A stretch of 64,000 bases of DNA from Anaerolineae bacterium (GCA_013360465.1 JABWBO010000004.1:62001-126000); one strand, 5' to 3'; positions 43,195 to 53,177 are shown, counted from the first letter of the stretch. Made by a program: numbers and translations. The notes: a model not told the origin generated them from the sequence alone.

Positions 43195-43926
43195 ATGTCA
43201 AACCGGCTTTTTCGCTTCATCCTCGGCGTTGGGCTGCTTCTGATCGCCGTCCTTCCCGCTTCAGCCCAGTCTGACCAAATCTTTGGGCTGGTCGATGTCG
43301 ATCTGGCGGAGGTCCGCTCCGGACCTGATTTCGCCTACCCTACTCTCGACCGCCTGCCGCGCAACACATCCGTCGTCATCCTGGGACGCGCCGGCGATTT
43401 CGTAACGCGCTGGGATGGGCGGCAGTGGCTGCAAATCGCCTATGGTGGCGGCAAAGCCTGGGTCTATGCGCGACTGCTGCGCACCAGCATGGCGTTCAAC
43501 AGCATCCCCCCAACCGGGCGCATCCTCCCCCGCGACCGCAACGGACGTGTGCCAGAAGTTTTTGATCTCTCCTATGACATTTGTGAGCAGTGGGGAGGAT
43601 CGTTCTCCCGCATCGGCGACTTCATGGCGGGCGACCGCGAGCTGACCGTCACCTACCCCACGCTGATCGGCGCAAACGTCTACAGCGTCATCGTCATTTC
43701 GCCAACCGGGGTCCGCCGCGCCTTCGACAGCACCACCGGGACGAGCAAGATCATCCTGGATCATCTGCCCCAGGAAGGAGGAACCTATACCTGGCGCGTC
43801 GCTCCCTACTGGACTTACAGCGACTACCGCTTCGAGTGGCAGCAGGTCTGCCTGCTGCAAACGGGCGGCGTGTTCGACAAACCCTACACCGGATTCACCC
43901 GCCCGCACCTCAGTGCCGGCGGATGA
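43195..43926 (+). CDS. Secreted SH3b-domain protein
   Basis: A 243-residue exported protein. The signal peptide ends 'LPASAQ'. A bacterial SH3 domain (about residues 30-95) has the usual 'DLAEVRSGPDFAYPTLDRLPRNT', cut here, and 'WLQIAYGGGKAWVYARLL'. The C-terminal part is beta-rich with 'YSVIVISPTGVRRAF' and 'GGTYTWRVAPYW', suggesting an Ig-like fold. SH3b domains bind cell-wall or other surface ligands. It is the only plus-strand gene beside a minus-strand operon of similar secreted proteins and converges with it. Confidence 0.8.
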   Translation: MSNRLFRFILGVGLLLIAVLPASAQSDQIFGLVDVDLAEVRSGPDFAYPTLDRLPRNTSVVILGRAGDFVTRWDGRQWLQIAYGGGKAWVYARLLRTSMAFNSIPPTGRILPRDRNGRVPEVFDLSYDICEQWGGSFSRIGDFMAGDRELTVTYPTLIGANVYSVIVISPTGVRRAFDSTTGTSKIILDHLPQEGGTYTWRVAPYWTYSDYRFEWQQVCLLQTGGVFDKPYTGFTRPHLSAGG

Positions 43927-43941
43927 TTGTGCGGGAATGAT

Positions 43942-43959
43942 GGAGCGGCGCGCCGCTCC
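43942..43959. terminator. Palindromic hairpin between convergent genes
   Basis: An 18-bp GC-rich palindrome (43942-43950 / 43951-43959) lies between the convergent SH3 genes. There is no T-tract, so terminator function is tentative. Confidence 0.4.
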
Positions 43960-43976
43960 TGCTGGACGCGCCCCCT

Positions 43977-44975
43977 TCATCGGATCCGCTCCTCAACCAG
44001 GATCAGCGCAGCCAGCGTGGCATCGATAGCGACGCGCGCGTTGATCGCCGCATTGCGCGCCCGTCCTGCAACATCGCGGTCGAAAACCCCACAGCGCGTC
44101 AGCGGTTCGATGGCGGCATTGATCAGTGCGCCAACCTCGTCGAGACGAGGCACGTAGCGCTCCAGTTCGGGGAACTGCCGCGAATCGTCGGCGGTATACG
44201 GATAATCACGCACGAAGTCGGGTGGCTCACAGGGCATGATCTCGCGCGAGACGACCGCATACCACAGGTTTTCCAGCCCGACCGCAACCGTGCGCGTGGC
44301 GTAGAGATAGTCGCGCAGTCGGGCAATCTGCGCCCGCTGCACCTCCGGCGGAATCTGTTCGAAGGTGATCTCTGCCTCAGCGGCGAGTCCCGGAGCAACC
44401 GGCGCGCTTTCGATGCCGGGCGCAGGGCGCGTGTTGAATGTCGCCACCCAGCCGAGGCTGCCACGATAATTGACGAACAGCCATGTCCCGGCATGGTTGC
44501 GATACAGCACCGGCAGCACCGCTCCGGCAGGGATCGTGCCGATCTGCCGTCCGCTGCGGATGACCGGCGAGTCGCGCAGGATCAGGTTATCTACGGCGTA
44601 CGTCGCGAATCCCGGATCGCGCGTCAGCACTGACGCGCCCACCCACCCCGTCGTCAAATCGGTCAGCGGCAGCCGCTCCGGCAGTCCTTCGTCATATTCC
44701 AGGAACTCCGCCAGCATCCAGCCGAGCGTGTAGCTTCGTCCAGGACGCCGCACTTCGAACCAGACGCCGTCGATGTTGCGTCCGACGACATCGACCAGGT
44801 TATCCTCGAAGATCGAAGCGGTCTCGGCGGCATCGGTCGAAGGCAGAGCATGGATGAAGGCGCTGCCAAAGATCATCTTGGCGCGGAAGCTGTATCCGTC
44901 CTCCTGCGCCTCCGCCGGGATCGCGAGCAGGAGCAGCGCCAGCAGCAGTCCAAGACTGTTTCTTCGCGCATTCAT
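43977..44975 (-). CDS. Secreted protein with two SH3b-like domains
   Basis: A 332-residue exported protein. The signal peptide ends 'IPAEAQ'. Two SH3b-like segments follow: about residues 30-90 ('AFIHALPSTDAAETASIFE', 'GVWFEVRRPGRSYTLGWML') and about 120-180 ('NLILRDSPVIRSGRQIGTI', 'WLFVNYRGSLGWVATFN'). The rest is a helical C-terminal region rich in Arg and Glu. ATG 44975 overlaps the stop of the solute-binding protein gene by 4 bases, so the two are coupled. It is last in the minus-strand secreted-protein operon. The ligand is unknown. Confidence 0.8.
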   Translation of the reverse strand: MNARRNSLGLLLALLLLAIPAEAQEDGYSFRAKMIFGSAFIHALPSTDAAETASIFEDNLVDVVGRNIDGVWFEVRRPGRSYTLGWMLAEFLEYDEGLPERLPLTDLTTGWVGASVLTRDPGFATYAVDNLILRDSPVIRSGRQIGTIPAGAVLPVLYRNHAGTWLFVNYRGSLGWVATFNTRPAPGIESAPVAPGLAAEAEITFEQIPPEVQRAQIARLRDYLYATRTVAVGLENLWYAVVSREIMPCEPPDFVRDYPYTADDSRQFPELERYVPRLDEVGALINAAIEPLTRCGVFDRDVAGRARNAAINARVAIDATLAALILVEERIR

Positions 44976-46714
44976 CGGTTCACCACCCACGAGTCAATGT
45001 TCCAGAAAGGATCGTTCTGGCGCGGCGCGAACCCGCTCACCCACCCCTGAGCCGCGTAGAAGTCGTTGACGGCGAACAGCGGCAGGTAGGGAATGTCGTC
45101 ATAGAGGATGGCGCTCGCCTCGCGCAGCGCTTCGGCGCGCAGGTCGTAATCGCAGTCTGGTGCGTGCGCCGCGCGGTCGAAGACCGCTTCCAGTTCGGGA
45201 TTCACGTAGGAGATGAAATTTACCCCTTCGCCGTAGACGGTATCTTCTGACTGTCGGTACAGGCGGGCGCGGTCCGCCGCCACCGGCTGCTGCTCGGCAA
45301 CAGCCAGCAGGTACGCTCCGAAATCCTGCGCGTTGGCATCGTACTCGACACTGCCCGACGTTTCACGCAGGCTGACCTGCACGCCAACCCGCCGCAGCTG
45401 CTCGGCGATTCCGCGTGCGGTGATGGCTGCTACGCTGTCATAGCTGCTGTAAAGGAGCGAGAATTCCATCACGGCGTCTTCTTCCGCCGTCGCGCAGTCG
45501 TGACACTCGCGAATCCCGTCGCCATCCCAGTCGCGCCACCCCAATGAGTCCAGCAGCAAACGGGCTTCGAAGGGATCGCTCTTCGGTATCGCCAGGTCCG
45601 GGTTGTACGCCCAGGACCAGGGAAGCTGATCGCTGGCAAGCCGGGTGTAGTGCCCGGCGGTCGCCGCCGCCCCCAGGGCGTCAGGGTTCAGCGCCAGGCG
45701 GATCGCCTGACGCACCCGCAGGTCGCTGAACAGCGGATGCGCACCCTGATCCAGCGGTTCACCGGTGGCAGCATCGAAGGCGCTGCGCGGATTCTGGGGA
45801 TCGGCGAAGTTGAAGCCCAGCGCATACCACGCCCGCCCCACCTGCTCAACGATCTGCACGCCGGGCACGCTGCGCAGGTCGGCGCGCAGGGTGTAGGATG
45901 GGTTGATGATCACATCCAGGTCGCCGCTGATGAACGCCTTCACCTCTTCAGAGCGGTCGGCGTAGTCGCTGAAACGGGTGGTGATCGCCAGATCGCCCAC
46001 GAGCAGGCGGCTGTAATCATCACCTACTTCGACCAAACGAAAACCGGGCGCGATCACGTCAAACGCCATCCGTGGACGGTATGACACACTGGGGTTGAGG
46101 AACCGCAGAGCCTGTTCGTGGCGATGATAGACCGACTGATCAGGGTCCAGTTCCCCAGCGATTTCTTGCAGAGCATCAGGACTGGTCCTGTGTACCGATG
46201 TGATCGGAAAATTGGGGCGCGCTTCCAGCGCGGCACAAGTCTCTGCTGGGACGAGCATCTGGATTTCATGCTCGGAGTACGGCGCATAGATTGCCTCGGT
46301 AAGATTGTTCAGCAGTCGCCCTACTCCATCGTAGTAAGTGTCGCGTCCACCGTCGGCGAACCCCCAGGTGGCACGTATCGAGCTGGGAAAAGCGTCGAAT
46401 GCCGTGATCGGCGCACCATCCGCCCAGGTCAGATCATCCCGCAGGGTGTACGTGACCAACGTCCGTCCGCGCACCACCCCATCCGGTGCGACGAACTCAC
46501 CGAATTCCACCGACCAGTCCTCGACCAGCTCACCGGTCGCATCGGTCGCCGGGATCACCCGCCCCGTTTCATCCACCGCCAGCAGCTGCGGGAAAAGATG
46601 CCGCAGGTAGGAAAAGCTGTTGACATCCATCCTCAGCGCGCCGCCGCCTCTTTCCTGCCCCAGGACGGGCAGCGCAAACAGCAGCACGGCGAACAGCAGC
46701 CCCAGGCGTCTCAT
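44972..46714 (-). CDS. Family 5 solute-binding protein (peptide/nickel type)
   Basis: A 580-residue exported extracellular solute-binding protein. After a signal peptide ('LLFALPVLGQ') comes the SBP_bac_5 two-lobe fold: 'YTLRDDLTWADGAPITAFDAF', 'VGRAWYALGFNF', 'LFSDLRVRQAIRLALNPDALG' and a C-terminal 'YDDIPYLPLFAVNDFYA'. Such proteins deliver oligopeptides or other ligands to ABC permeases, but no permease or ATPase gene is nearby. It may feed a distant transporter or act as a sensor. No lipobox Cys is seen, which is unusual for a Gram-positive-type binding protein. It is coupled to an SH3 gene downstream and to a TPR gene 4 bases upstream. Confidence 0.82.
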   Translation of the reverse strand: MRRLGLLFAVLLFALPVLGQERGGGALRMDVNSFSYLRHLFPQLLAVDETGRVIPATDATGELVEDWSVEFGEFVAPDGVVRGRTLVTYTLRDDLTWADGAPITAFDAFPSSIRATWGFADGGRDTYYDGVGRLLNNLTEAIYAPYSEHEIQMLVPAETCAALEARPNFPITSVHRTSPDALQEIAGELDPDQSVYHRHEQALRFLNPSVSYRPRMAFDVIAPGFRLVEVGDDYSRLLVGDLAITTRFSDYADRSEEVKAFISGDLDVIINPSYTLRADLRSVPGVQIVEQVGRAWYALGFNFADPQNPRSAFDAATGEPLDQGAHPLFSDLRVRQAIRLALNPDALGAAATAGHYTRLASDQLPWSWAYNPDLAIPKSDPFEARLLLDSLGWRDWDGDGIRECHDCATAEEDAVMEFSLLYSSYDSVAAITARGIAEQLRRVGVQVSLRETSGSVEYDANAQDFGAYLLAVAEQQPVAADRARLYRQSEDTVYGEGVNFISYVNPELEAVFDRAAHAPDCDYDLRAEALREASAILYDDIPYLPLFAVNDFYAAQGWVSGFAPRQNDPFWNIDSWVVNR

Positions 46715-46718
46715 AGCC

Positions 46719-47429
46719 TCAATCCTCTACTGCACGTAAGAATGCCAGCCATTCGCCGAAGTTGCCGGTCAGCGCGTTGCGCTCGAACGCCAGATAGAGC
46801 GCACGCGGCACGCCTCCGGTGATCGGGATATTGTCACCCGCCAGCGCGCGGAACTGTCCGTAGCTCTCCGCCGCCAGTCCCAGATAGACCGCGCCCAACG
46901 CCGCGTGTAGCTCCGGGTCATCGGGCGCAATCGCCAGCGCCGCATTCAAGTCCGCCAGCGCCGGCGGGTATCTGAACTCGGCAGCATAGGCGACCGCCCG
47001 ATTTTGCAGCGCCACGACGTTCTGTGGGTCGAGCGCCAGCGCCGCGTCGAAATCCGCCTGCGCCAGCGCGAAAATCCCCTGGCGGACGTAGAGTACCCCC
47101 CTGTGGATATAGGCATCCACATAATCGGGGTCGCGCGTCAGCGCCTCCTCAAGATCGGCGAGCGCACCGCCATCATCGCCCTGAGCCGAACGGGCATAGC
47201 CCCGTCGCACCAGCGCTTCTGCCGACGCCGGGTCGCGTTCCAGCGCACAGGTATACGCCGTGATAGCGCGCGTCAGGTCTCCGGCGTTGAACCAGGCGTT
47301 GCCGATGCCGACGAAATACGCGGTGTCACCCGACGGATCGCACGGGTCGGGCGTCGGTGTCTGCGCCCTGCCCGCGCCGCCTGCCAGCAGCAGGCAGATC
47401 AGCAGCCCTATCACTTTCAGGCGCATCAT
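46719..47429 (-). CDS. Secreted TPR-repeat protein
   Basis: A 236-residue exported protein. The signal peptide ends 'GRAQ'. About four tetratricopeptide repeats follow, e.g. 'YFVGIGNAWFNAGDLTRAITAY', cut here, 'LVRRGYARSAQGDDGGALADLEEAL' in part, and 'YIHRGVLYVRQGIFALAQADFDAAL' in part. TPRs mediate protein-protein binding. Its ATG overlaps the stop of the upstream TPR gene (TGATGATG), so the two are probably translated together. Confidence 0.85.
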   Translation of the reverse strand: MMRLKVIGLLICLLLAGGAGRAQTPTPDPCDPSGDTAYFVGIGNAWFNAGDLTRAITAYTCALERDPASAEALVRRGYARSAQGDDGGALADLEEALTRDPDYVDAYIHRGVLYVRQGIFALAQADFDAALALDPQNVVALQNRAVAYAAEFRYPPALADLNAALAIAPDDPELHAALGAVYLGLAAESYGQFRALAGDNIPITGGVPRALYLAFERNALTGNFGEWLAFLRAVED

Positions 47430-48256
47430 CAGCCTCCGGGGATGAATTCCGCAGCCAGCAGCCAGGAGATGTCGTCCAGCCGCAGGTCGAAATTAGCGCG
47501 CGATTCCAGCGATCCGGCGGCGCTCTGGATGCGCCGGTCGCCCAGCGGATCGGTCAGCAGCAGATAGCCCTGGTAGTTGTCAAGCGCGTAGGCGGAATAG
47601 ACCATGCCGAGGATGGCGTAGGCGTGCGCGTCCAGCGCATCATAAACAGGATAGGGGTCGTCTCCTCGCCGGTCCGGTCGCCGCAGGTCGGCGAGCGCCA
47701 CATCGATACGTGACTGCGAAATCGCCGCTTCAAGGTCGGCAATCGCGGCTTCGTACTGCCCCAGCAGCGCCTGAATGATCCCTCGGTTGACGCGCGCCAG
47801 TCTGTAGTTCGGTTCGGCATCAAGCGCCCGGTTGAAGTCGGCGAGCGCCGCCTCAAAATCGCGCAGCGCGGCGTAGGCGATTCCGCGATTATTCAGCGCG
47901 CCCACCAGCCCCGCATCGGACACCACCGCCGAACCGTAGTCCTCGATAGCTTCAACATAGTCGCGCTGGGCTGCATAGACATCGCCGCGGCTGGCATAGC
48001 CGAGGGCGTGACGCGCGTCAATCTGCTCGACGATGCAGCTGAAGCTGTCGTTGGCACGGGCGAGTTCGCCGGCGTTGAAGTAAGCCGCCCCTTCACCGAG
48101 ATAATAGCTGACTCGCTCGGCTTCGCTGCCGCTCTCGAACTTGTCGCAGATTAGCGGCACCTCGCGCGGCTCATCGTCCTGCTGCGCCATCGCCCCGCTC
48201 ACCACGAGCAGTAGACAGACTCCAACCAAAGTGATGATGATTCTCTGTAGCTTCAC
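47429..48256 (-). CDS. Secreted TPR-repeat protein (paralogue)
   Basis: A 275-residue exported protein. A GTG start at 48256 follows GGGAGAGAG. The signal peptide is 'IITLVGVCLLLVVSGAMAQ'. Four TPR-like units follow ('GAAYFNAGELARANDSF', 'YASRGDVYAAQRDYVEAIEDY', 'NNRGIAYAALRDFEAALADF', 'VNRGIIQALLGQYEAAIADL'). The C-terminal 60 residues lack repeats. It shares layout with the next gene and lies in the middle of the secreted-protein operon. Confidence 0.85.
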   Translation of the reverse strand: MKLQRIIITLVGVCLLLVVSGAMAQQDDEPREVPLICDKFESGSEAERVSYYLGEGAAYFNAGELARANDSFSCIVEQIDARHALGYASRGDVYAAQRDYVEAIEDYGSAVVSDAGLVGALNNRGIAYAALRDFEAALADFNRALDAEPNYRLARVNRGIIQALLGQYEAAIADLEAAISQSRIDVALADLRRPDRRGDDPYPVYDALDAHAYAILGMVYSAYALDNYQGYLLLTDPLGDRRIQSAAGSLESRANFDLRLDDISWLLAAEFIPGG

Positions 48257-48304
48257 GTTCTCTCTCCCAACTACATAGACGCGTCTCGCAATTGCCCTGC
48301 TTCC

Positions 48305-49333
48305 TCACCTGCCCCGGCTGTTGACGATGAGCGGGTCGCGCTGGAAAAGCGCCGCCGTCAGCGAATCCGCCAGGACCAGGCTGCGCCGCGCTTCCGCCAG
48401 GCGCGTCAGCGCCGCAATAACTTCCTGCTGCGTCAGATACAGGGCGTCGTCCGGGCGATCACAGGCGGAAGAAAACGCCGTGATCGCCGTGTTCACCCCC
48501 AGAACCGCATCGTCCAACGCCAGAAATACCGGGGCGAAAACCGGCTCCTGGCGCAGATCGACCTCACGTGCCGTGCGCCGGACCAGGCTCGGAATATTCC
48601 CGCATGAGACGCTGCCTCCCGATGCCAGCCGGTTCCAGATATCTTCGATGGTGTACAGTCGGCTGCCAATGCGCCGAATGTCGCCGTCCAGGGCGCGCGC
48701 CAGCCGTGTATAAGGGATCAGATAGGCAGCGTCGAGGGTATAGGCGTACTCGGCATCATACTCGATCTCCCATGAGCGCACCCAGTAAGGCGCGCCCTGA
48801 TAATCGATCTGAAGCCAGATGTAGGTTCCAGAACCCAGCCTGCCGATCAGCTCGACTTCCTCCGAAGTGGTCGCCGCTCCGGCGGGACGGAGATTGCGGT
48901 CGAACAGCGGCGTGCCCTCATTGATATAGCCGATGGCTCCGGTGCGTACCACGCGGGTGCGCTCCTCCATCGTCGAAACGGGCAGCGCCGAGACATTGCC
49001 GCTCCACACCAGATAGCGCGCGGCGATCCAGCCCCGCTGCCCCAGGTATTCCGCCTGTATCCAACGTCCGTTCGGCGTCCGCCCGACCGCCGGCAGAGTC
49101 AGCGCCGCCGGCACGACTGCGATGCGGTCGAACGCCGTCCCCGGACCTTCGCGGAAGGATACGAAGTCCTGCGTCGTGATGTACACGTCATAAGGCGAAA
49201 TCACAACGCTGCTTTCGCCGGTCACACACGGAGCAGCGCAGTCCTGCGCCAGCGCCATATCCGAGAGCGCCGCCATGACCAGCAGCGCGATCAGCCAGCG
49301 GCAGCGCAGCAAATGAAGGGCATCAGCCGCCAT
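48305..49333 (-). CDS. Secreted SH3b-domain protein
   Basis: A 342-residue exported protein with signal peptide 'LIALLVMAALSDMALAQ'. An SH3b domain lies at about residues 50-110 ('DFVSFREGPGTAFDRIAVVP', 'WIQAEYLGQRGWIAARYLV'), and a second, weaker one at about 125-195 ('IWLQIDYQGAPYWVRSW'). A helical C-terminal part resembles that of the SH3 protein at 43977, including a Cys-containing loop. It overlaps the 3' end of the large propeller-like gene by 11 bases. RBS GGAGGAGGGGGG lies directly upstream. Confidence 0.8.
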   Translation of the reverse strand: MAADALHLLRCRWLIALLVMAALSDMALAQDCAAPCVTGESSVVISPYDVYITTQDFVSFREGPGTAFDRIAVVPAALTLPAVGRTPNGRWIQAEYLGQRGWIAARYLVWSGNVSALPVSTMEERTRVVRTGAIGYINEGTPLFDRNLRPAGAATTSEEVELIGRLGSGTYIWLQIDYQGAPYWVRSWEIEYDAEYAYTLDAAYLIPYTRLARALDGDIRRIGSRLYTIEDIWNRLASGGSVSCGNIPSLVRRTAREVDLRQEPVFAPVFLALDDAVLGVNTAITAFSSACDRPDDALYLTQQEVIAALTRLAEARRSLVLADSLTAALFQRDPLIVNSRGR

Positions 49334-52300
49334 ATCCCCCCTCCTCCATCGTCCACACCAGGATCGCGTTCATATCCGCCTGCATATCGATGATCTCCCC
49401 GGTGTCGAGGTCCAGGATGTAGACCGTGCTGAACTGGCGCGTCGCTTCGCTTTGATCGCCGGTCTGCAAAGCGCGCAGCGCGACATAGCGTCCGTCCGGC
49501 GACCAGGCGGCTTCATCGATATCCCATATGCGCTCCGGTGGGCAGTACAGCCGGACCTGACCGGTCTCAACATCCTGCAGGCGTAGAGTCGGCACGGGCA
49601 GACCGGCGTCGAGCCGCTCCTGCTGGTCTGCCGCGTAGTAAGGACCATAGCGGTAGCGAGCATCGCGCGACCACTCATCCATCGCACGGAAGGATGTAAG
49701 CGTATGCGCGCCTATCCTCGTGTCAAAAACCATCAGCGTCTCCTGATACGAGATAGTCCGAGGCACATCCCAGACGACGCCGGTACCGTAATCAGGACGC
49801 AGCGGCGGGGTGTAGTACAGGCGCGTGCCGGTCGGATCCCACTCGAAGTACAGCTCCACCCCATGACTGTCTTCCGGGCGCGCCTCGGCAAACATCTCAT
49901 AGTGTCCGGTCGTCGCGTCGTACAGGTAGTAGCGGTAGCCGGTCCCGTTCGGCAGGACGACCGGAGTCCTCACGATGCGCAGCGCGCCGCCCAGCGGCTG
50001 AAGGCTGACCACCTCGGTTGGCAGACCGTTGACATCGATCTCCTCACTCACCTGCGCCGGTTCGCTGAAGGTCCGACTGTTCACGTCGTAGTACTGGCGA
50101 AGGACGCGCTCACTCTGATCGATCTGCGGCAGGTAGCCGGACACATCGAGATATACCCGTTCCCGGTCAGCCCATCCGGCGCTGAACAGAGCCGCCTCGC
50201 TTTCAGCACGGGTCATCAGCACCGTTCGGTCGCTTCCATCGGGGCGCGCGACCGCAATGTCGCCGCCCAGGATCAGTATCCAGTTCTGGTCGGAGGAGAA
50301 TTCACAGGGTAGACCATAAGCGCAGCGGGGCAACGTCTCATCCGGGTAGAGTCTGGCGTTCGTCATGTCCAGCGTCCACATGACGCCGCTGTCGGGGACT
50401 ATGCCGATCAGGCGTCCAGTCGGCGCGAACACGGCGGAGCGGTCGGCATACGCGCGTGCTTGCGTCCAGGGGCAGACCTCTTCGACTGTTTCCACCGGTA
50501 TCTCCGGCACAGCCGTTTCCAGATTGACCGCCGGCAGCGCGGTAGGGATGAACGTTGGCGTCAGCGTCGGCAGCGCCGTTCCAATCATGTCGGGCAGCGC
50601 CGTCGCAGTCGGGCGCACCCGAATGGCATTGGGTATCGCCTGCGCCGTGCCGGCGGCGGTCGCCGTCGCCTCGGCGATCATCGCGTCATAGGGCTTGTCC
50701 AGCGCGTAAATCAGCGCATGGTCGCCGGTTGAGCGCACCACCAGCAGCCGGCGGTCCGGGCTGATGGCGGCATCTGCCGGGATGAAACCGAACTGCCGGC
50801 GGAACGCCTCACGTACGATATCCAGAGCGGGCGCTTCGGACACTTGAGCGGGCAGTGCCGACAGCAGTACACGCTCACCGGTCTCGACGCGGATCGCGTA
50901 GATCAGCGTGTCAGAGACAGCGCCAACACGCGGCGCGTAGCCGCCGGCATACTCCCCGCTCAATCCCTCGCACAGCAGATCGCTCAGCGCCTCCATTTCA
51001 TCCGCCGACATGCCCTCGGTCAGATTCCGCCATTCGCGGGCGAACGCCAGCGCCTCGTCGGTGAAGCTTTGAGTCAGACACGCCGGGACGCCGGCAAGCC
51101 GCATCATCGCGCTGGTCGCCTCTGGGACCGGCGTCACAGTCGGCGTCGGCGTATGCAGCGCTAGCACAGCCGCTTCGTCTGGAGCCGCGCATACTGCCTG
51201 CGCCAGACGCGCGACATCGTCGGCGCTGCGATAGTAGGCGATGCGCTCCCAGAGCGCGATCCACGTCTCCCGCCCCGCTGGGTGCGCTGCCAGCAGGCAG
51301 GCAGGCGCGCCGGAGGGATCATACTCAATGCCGTACACCCGGTCGGGAGTTCCGCCGCCCGACCGACTTCCTGTTATATAGGCTGTCGTGTCGTCTATCC
51401 ACCCGTAATCGACCAGATTCGCCGGAAGGTCGACTCCGGCGATGAAGGCACGCTGACCGATTCCCATGCTGTACAGGGCTATCGCCCCGTTAGGAGAATG
51501 CTGAGTCGCCTGGTTGGCAGCGTAGACGACCAGATAGTGCCCCCAGGACGGGCTGGGAACGACATCCGTAAGCGTCATGTCGGGCGGAGTCTCAAAGTCC
51601 AGGCGTTGGCGCTCTCCCCTGCCGATGTCGTAGATCTCTACCCCATTACTGCTCGCACTCGAAACCAGGAGGAAGCGCTGACCATCCCGCCAGGTCGCCA
51701 GCCGCGCACCGGTGAACTCCAGGCGCTCGCGCCGCAGCAGGGTATCGGTAGCGATATCCCACAACCACCATTCGCTGTCCGTCATCGTGACGAGTTTGCG
51801 GCTGTCGTCGCTGAAGTAGAACTCCACAAACGCCGCGCTGAAATCGAGCGCTTCGTACTGCACCGCTCCGGACGATGCGTCGTAACGCTGCCACCCCGCC
51901 TGTATCGAATCGCCGGCGGCGTTATACGCCAGCAGCGCATCGCCGGTCGAATCGGCGAGCGATGTTTCGAAGCGCAGTACGGGCTGCCCGCTGTCCAGAT
52001 CGTACACCGTGATCGGCGACGCCTGCCCGACGTCGCGCAGCGTCAGGCGATCCCCGTCAGGGTGCATCGCCATCTGCTGACCGTTGGCAGTCGTGATGAA
52101 TTCCACACTGCCGACTCCGCGCGCCTCATCGAAGATATGCAGCAGCAGATAAGTTTGGCGCGCCGCGGCAGTTTCAGGCTGGAGGATATCCAGCAGCGTG
52201 ATGGTCAGTGGGTGGTAGTTCCAGTCGGCGCGATAATCGTACCCGAACAGGTCGCGCACCAGCGGGATGATTTCACCGGTCCCCCCCTGCCCCATGACGC

Positions 52301-53177
52301 GAAGGACGCCCGATGGGCTGAATGCTTCGAAGGCGCTCATCTGACGCCCGTTGAGTTCGCGTCCCAGGGGAAGCTCGAAGCTCTGGCGTGCGCGCGTATC
52401 GACCTGGACGATGTTGCCGGTATCGGTCTTGAGGACGTACATGAGATCGCCGGCGGCGCTGAACCACAGCGAGACCGGATCGTTCTCGAACCGTTCGCTT
52501 TCGATATCCTGAAATGAGATCAAAGCGTCGGCATTGGCGTCGATCAGTTGATAGCGTCCGGGGATCGCCGCCAGCAGGATGTCGTTCGGACCCAGAAAGA
52601 GGCTGCCGGACCGATAGTCGAAGAAGGCGTAGGCATCAACGCGCCCCGGCAGCCGCGAGTCGGCGAGGTCCAACGCGGCGTGTACATCCCACAGCCAGGG
52701 CAGCAGATCGATGTCGTTTTCGCTGCGGCGCGTCGCCTGCGAGGCGGGGACGACGGCGGTGAACACGAGGTACGAGTCGTCATCGGAGAACATAAGGGGA
52801 CCGGTCACGTAGTTGGACCCCGGCGGTTCAATCGATGTGATGACCTGACCGGCGGCGGTGTCCCACAATTCGATGCGGCGGTCGATTGCCAGCGCCAGCC
52901 AGCGCCCATCATGGCTGAACTCGTAGGCGTTATAGGCGCCGCTCTCGTACAGCTCGAATTTCTCGCTGAGGTCGCCGGCGCTGAACAGCGACAGTGAACC
53001 ACTGGTCCGCACCAGCGCTATCTGATCGCGCTCGGCGTCGTAGCGGACGCCCACCGGCGGAATCGAGCCGATCTGCCGATACCGCTCAAACGATGCCGGA
53101 GGAGAGTCTTGCCCGAACACCAACCCGGCAATGCCGAGTACAAACAGCCCGATCACCCACAAGGCGGCGCGCCTCAT
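49323..53177 (-). CDS. Very large secreted beta-propeller-like protein
   Basis: A 1284-residue exported protein. The signal peptide ends near 'IAGLVFGQ'. Recurrent WD40/PD40-like strands are spread over the length ('FSHDGRWLALAIDRRIELWD', 'IAVARPDGSDRTVLM' and the final 'WSPDGRYVALRAL'), suggesting two propellers. They are separated by a low-complexity stretch around residues 690-705 (Thr/Pro/Val-rich) and an Ala/Thr-rich stretch around 860-900. No catalytic motif is seen. ATG 53177 follows GGGGAG and starts the signal peptide; the frame extends to 53216. It is the first gene of the secreted-protein operon, so it may be the main structural or sensing component. Confidence 0.8.
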   Translation of the reverse strand: MRRAALWVIGLFVLGIAGLVFGQDSPPASFERYRQIGSIPPVGVRYDAERDQIALVRTSGSLSLFSAGDLSEKFELYESGAYNAYEFSHDGRWLALAIDRRIELWDTAAGQVITSIEPPGSNYVTGPLMFSDDDSYLVFTAVVPASQATRRSENDIDLLPWLWDVHAALDLADSRLPGRVDAYAFFDYRSGSLFLGPNDILLAAIPGRYQLIDANADALISFQDIESERFENDPVSLWFSAAGDLMYVLKTDTGNIVQVDTRARQSFELPLGRELNGRQMSAFEAFSPSGVLRVMGQGGTGEIIPLVRDLFGYDYRADWNYHPLTITLLDILQPETAAARQTYLLLHIFDEARGVGSVEFITTANGQQMAMHPDGDRLTLRDVGQASPITVYDLDSGQPVLRFETSLADSTGDALLAYNAAGDSIQAGWQRYDASSGAVQYEALDFSAAFVEFYFSDDSRKLVTMTDSEWWLWDIATDTLLRRERLEFTGARLATWRDGQRFLLVSSASSNGVEIYDIGRGERQRLDFETPPDMTLTDVVPSPSWGHYLVVYAANQATQHSPNGAIALYSMGIGQRAFIAGVDLPANLVDYGWIDDTTAYITGSRSGGGTPDRVYGIEYDPSGAPACLLAAHPAGRETWIALWERIAYYRSADDVARLAQAVCAAPDEAAVLALHTPTPTVTPVPEATSAMMRLAGVPACLTQSFTDEALAFAREWRNLTEGMSADEMEALSDLLCEGLSGEYAGGYAPRVGAVSDTLIYAIRVETGERVLLSALPAQVSEAPALDIVREAFRRQFGFIPADAAISPDRRLLVVRSTGDHALIYALDKPYDAMIAEATATAAGTAQAIPNAIRVRPTATALPDMIGTALPTLTPTFIPTALPAVNLETAVPEIPVETVEEVCPWTQARAYADRSAVFAPTGRLIGIVPDSGVMWTLDMTNARLYPDETLPRCAYGLPCEFSSDQNWILILGGDIAVARPDGSDRTVLMTRAESEAALFSAGWADRERVYLDVSGYLPQIDQSERVLRQYYDVNSRTFSEPAQVSEEIDVNGLPTEVVSLQPLGGALRIVRTPVVLPNGTGYRYYLYDATTGHYEMFAEARPEDSHGVELYFEWDPTGTRLYYTPPLRPDYGTGVVWDVPRTISYQETLMVFDTRIGAHTLTSFRAMDEWSRDARYRYGPYYAADQQERLDAGLPVPTLRLQDVETGQVRLYCPPERIWDIDEAAWSPDGRYVALRALQTGDQSEATRQFSTVYILDLDTGEIIDMQADMNAILVWTMEEGGYGG

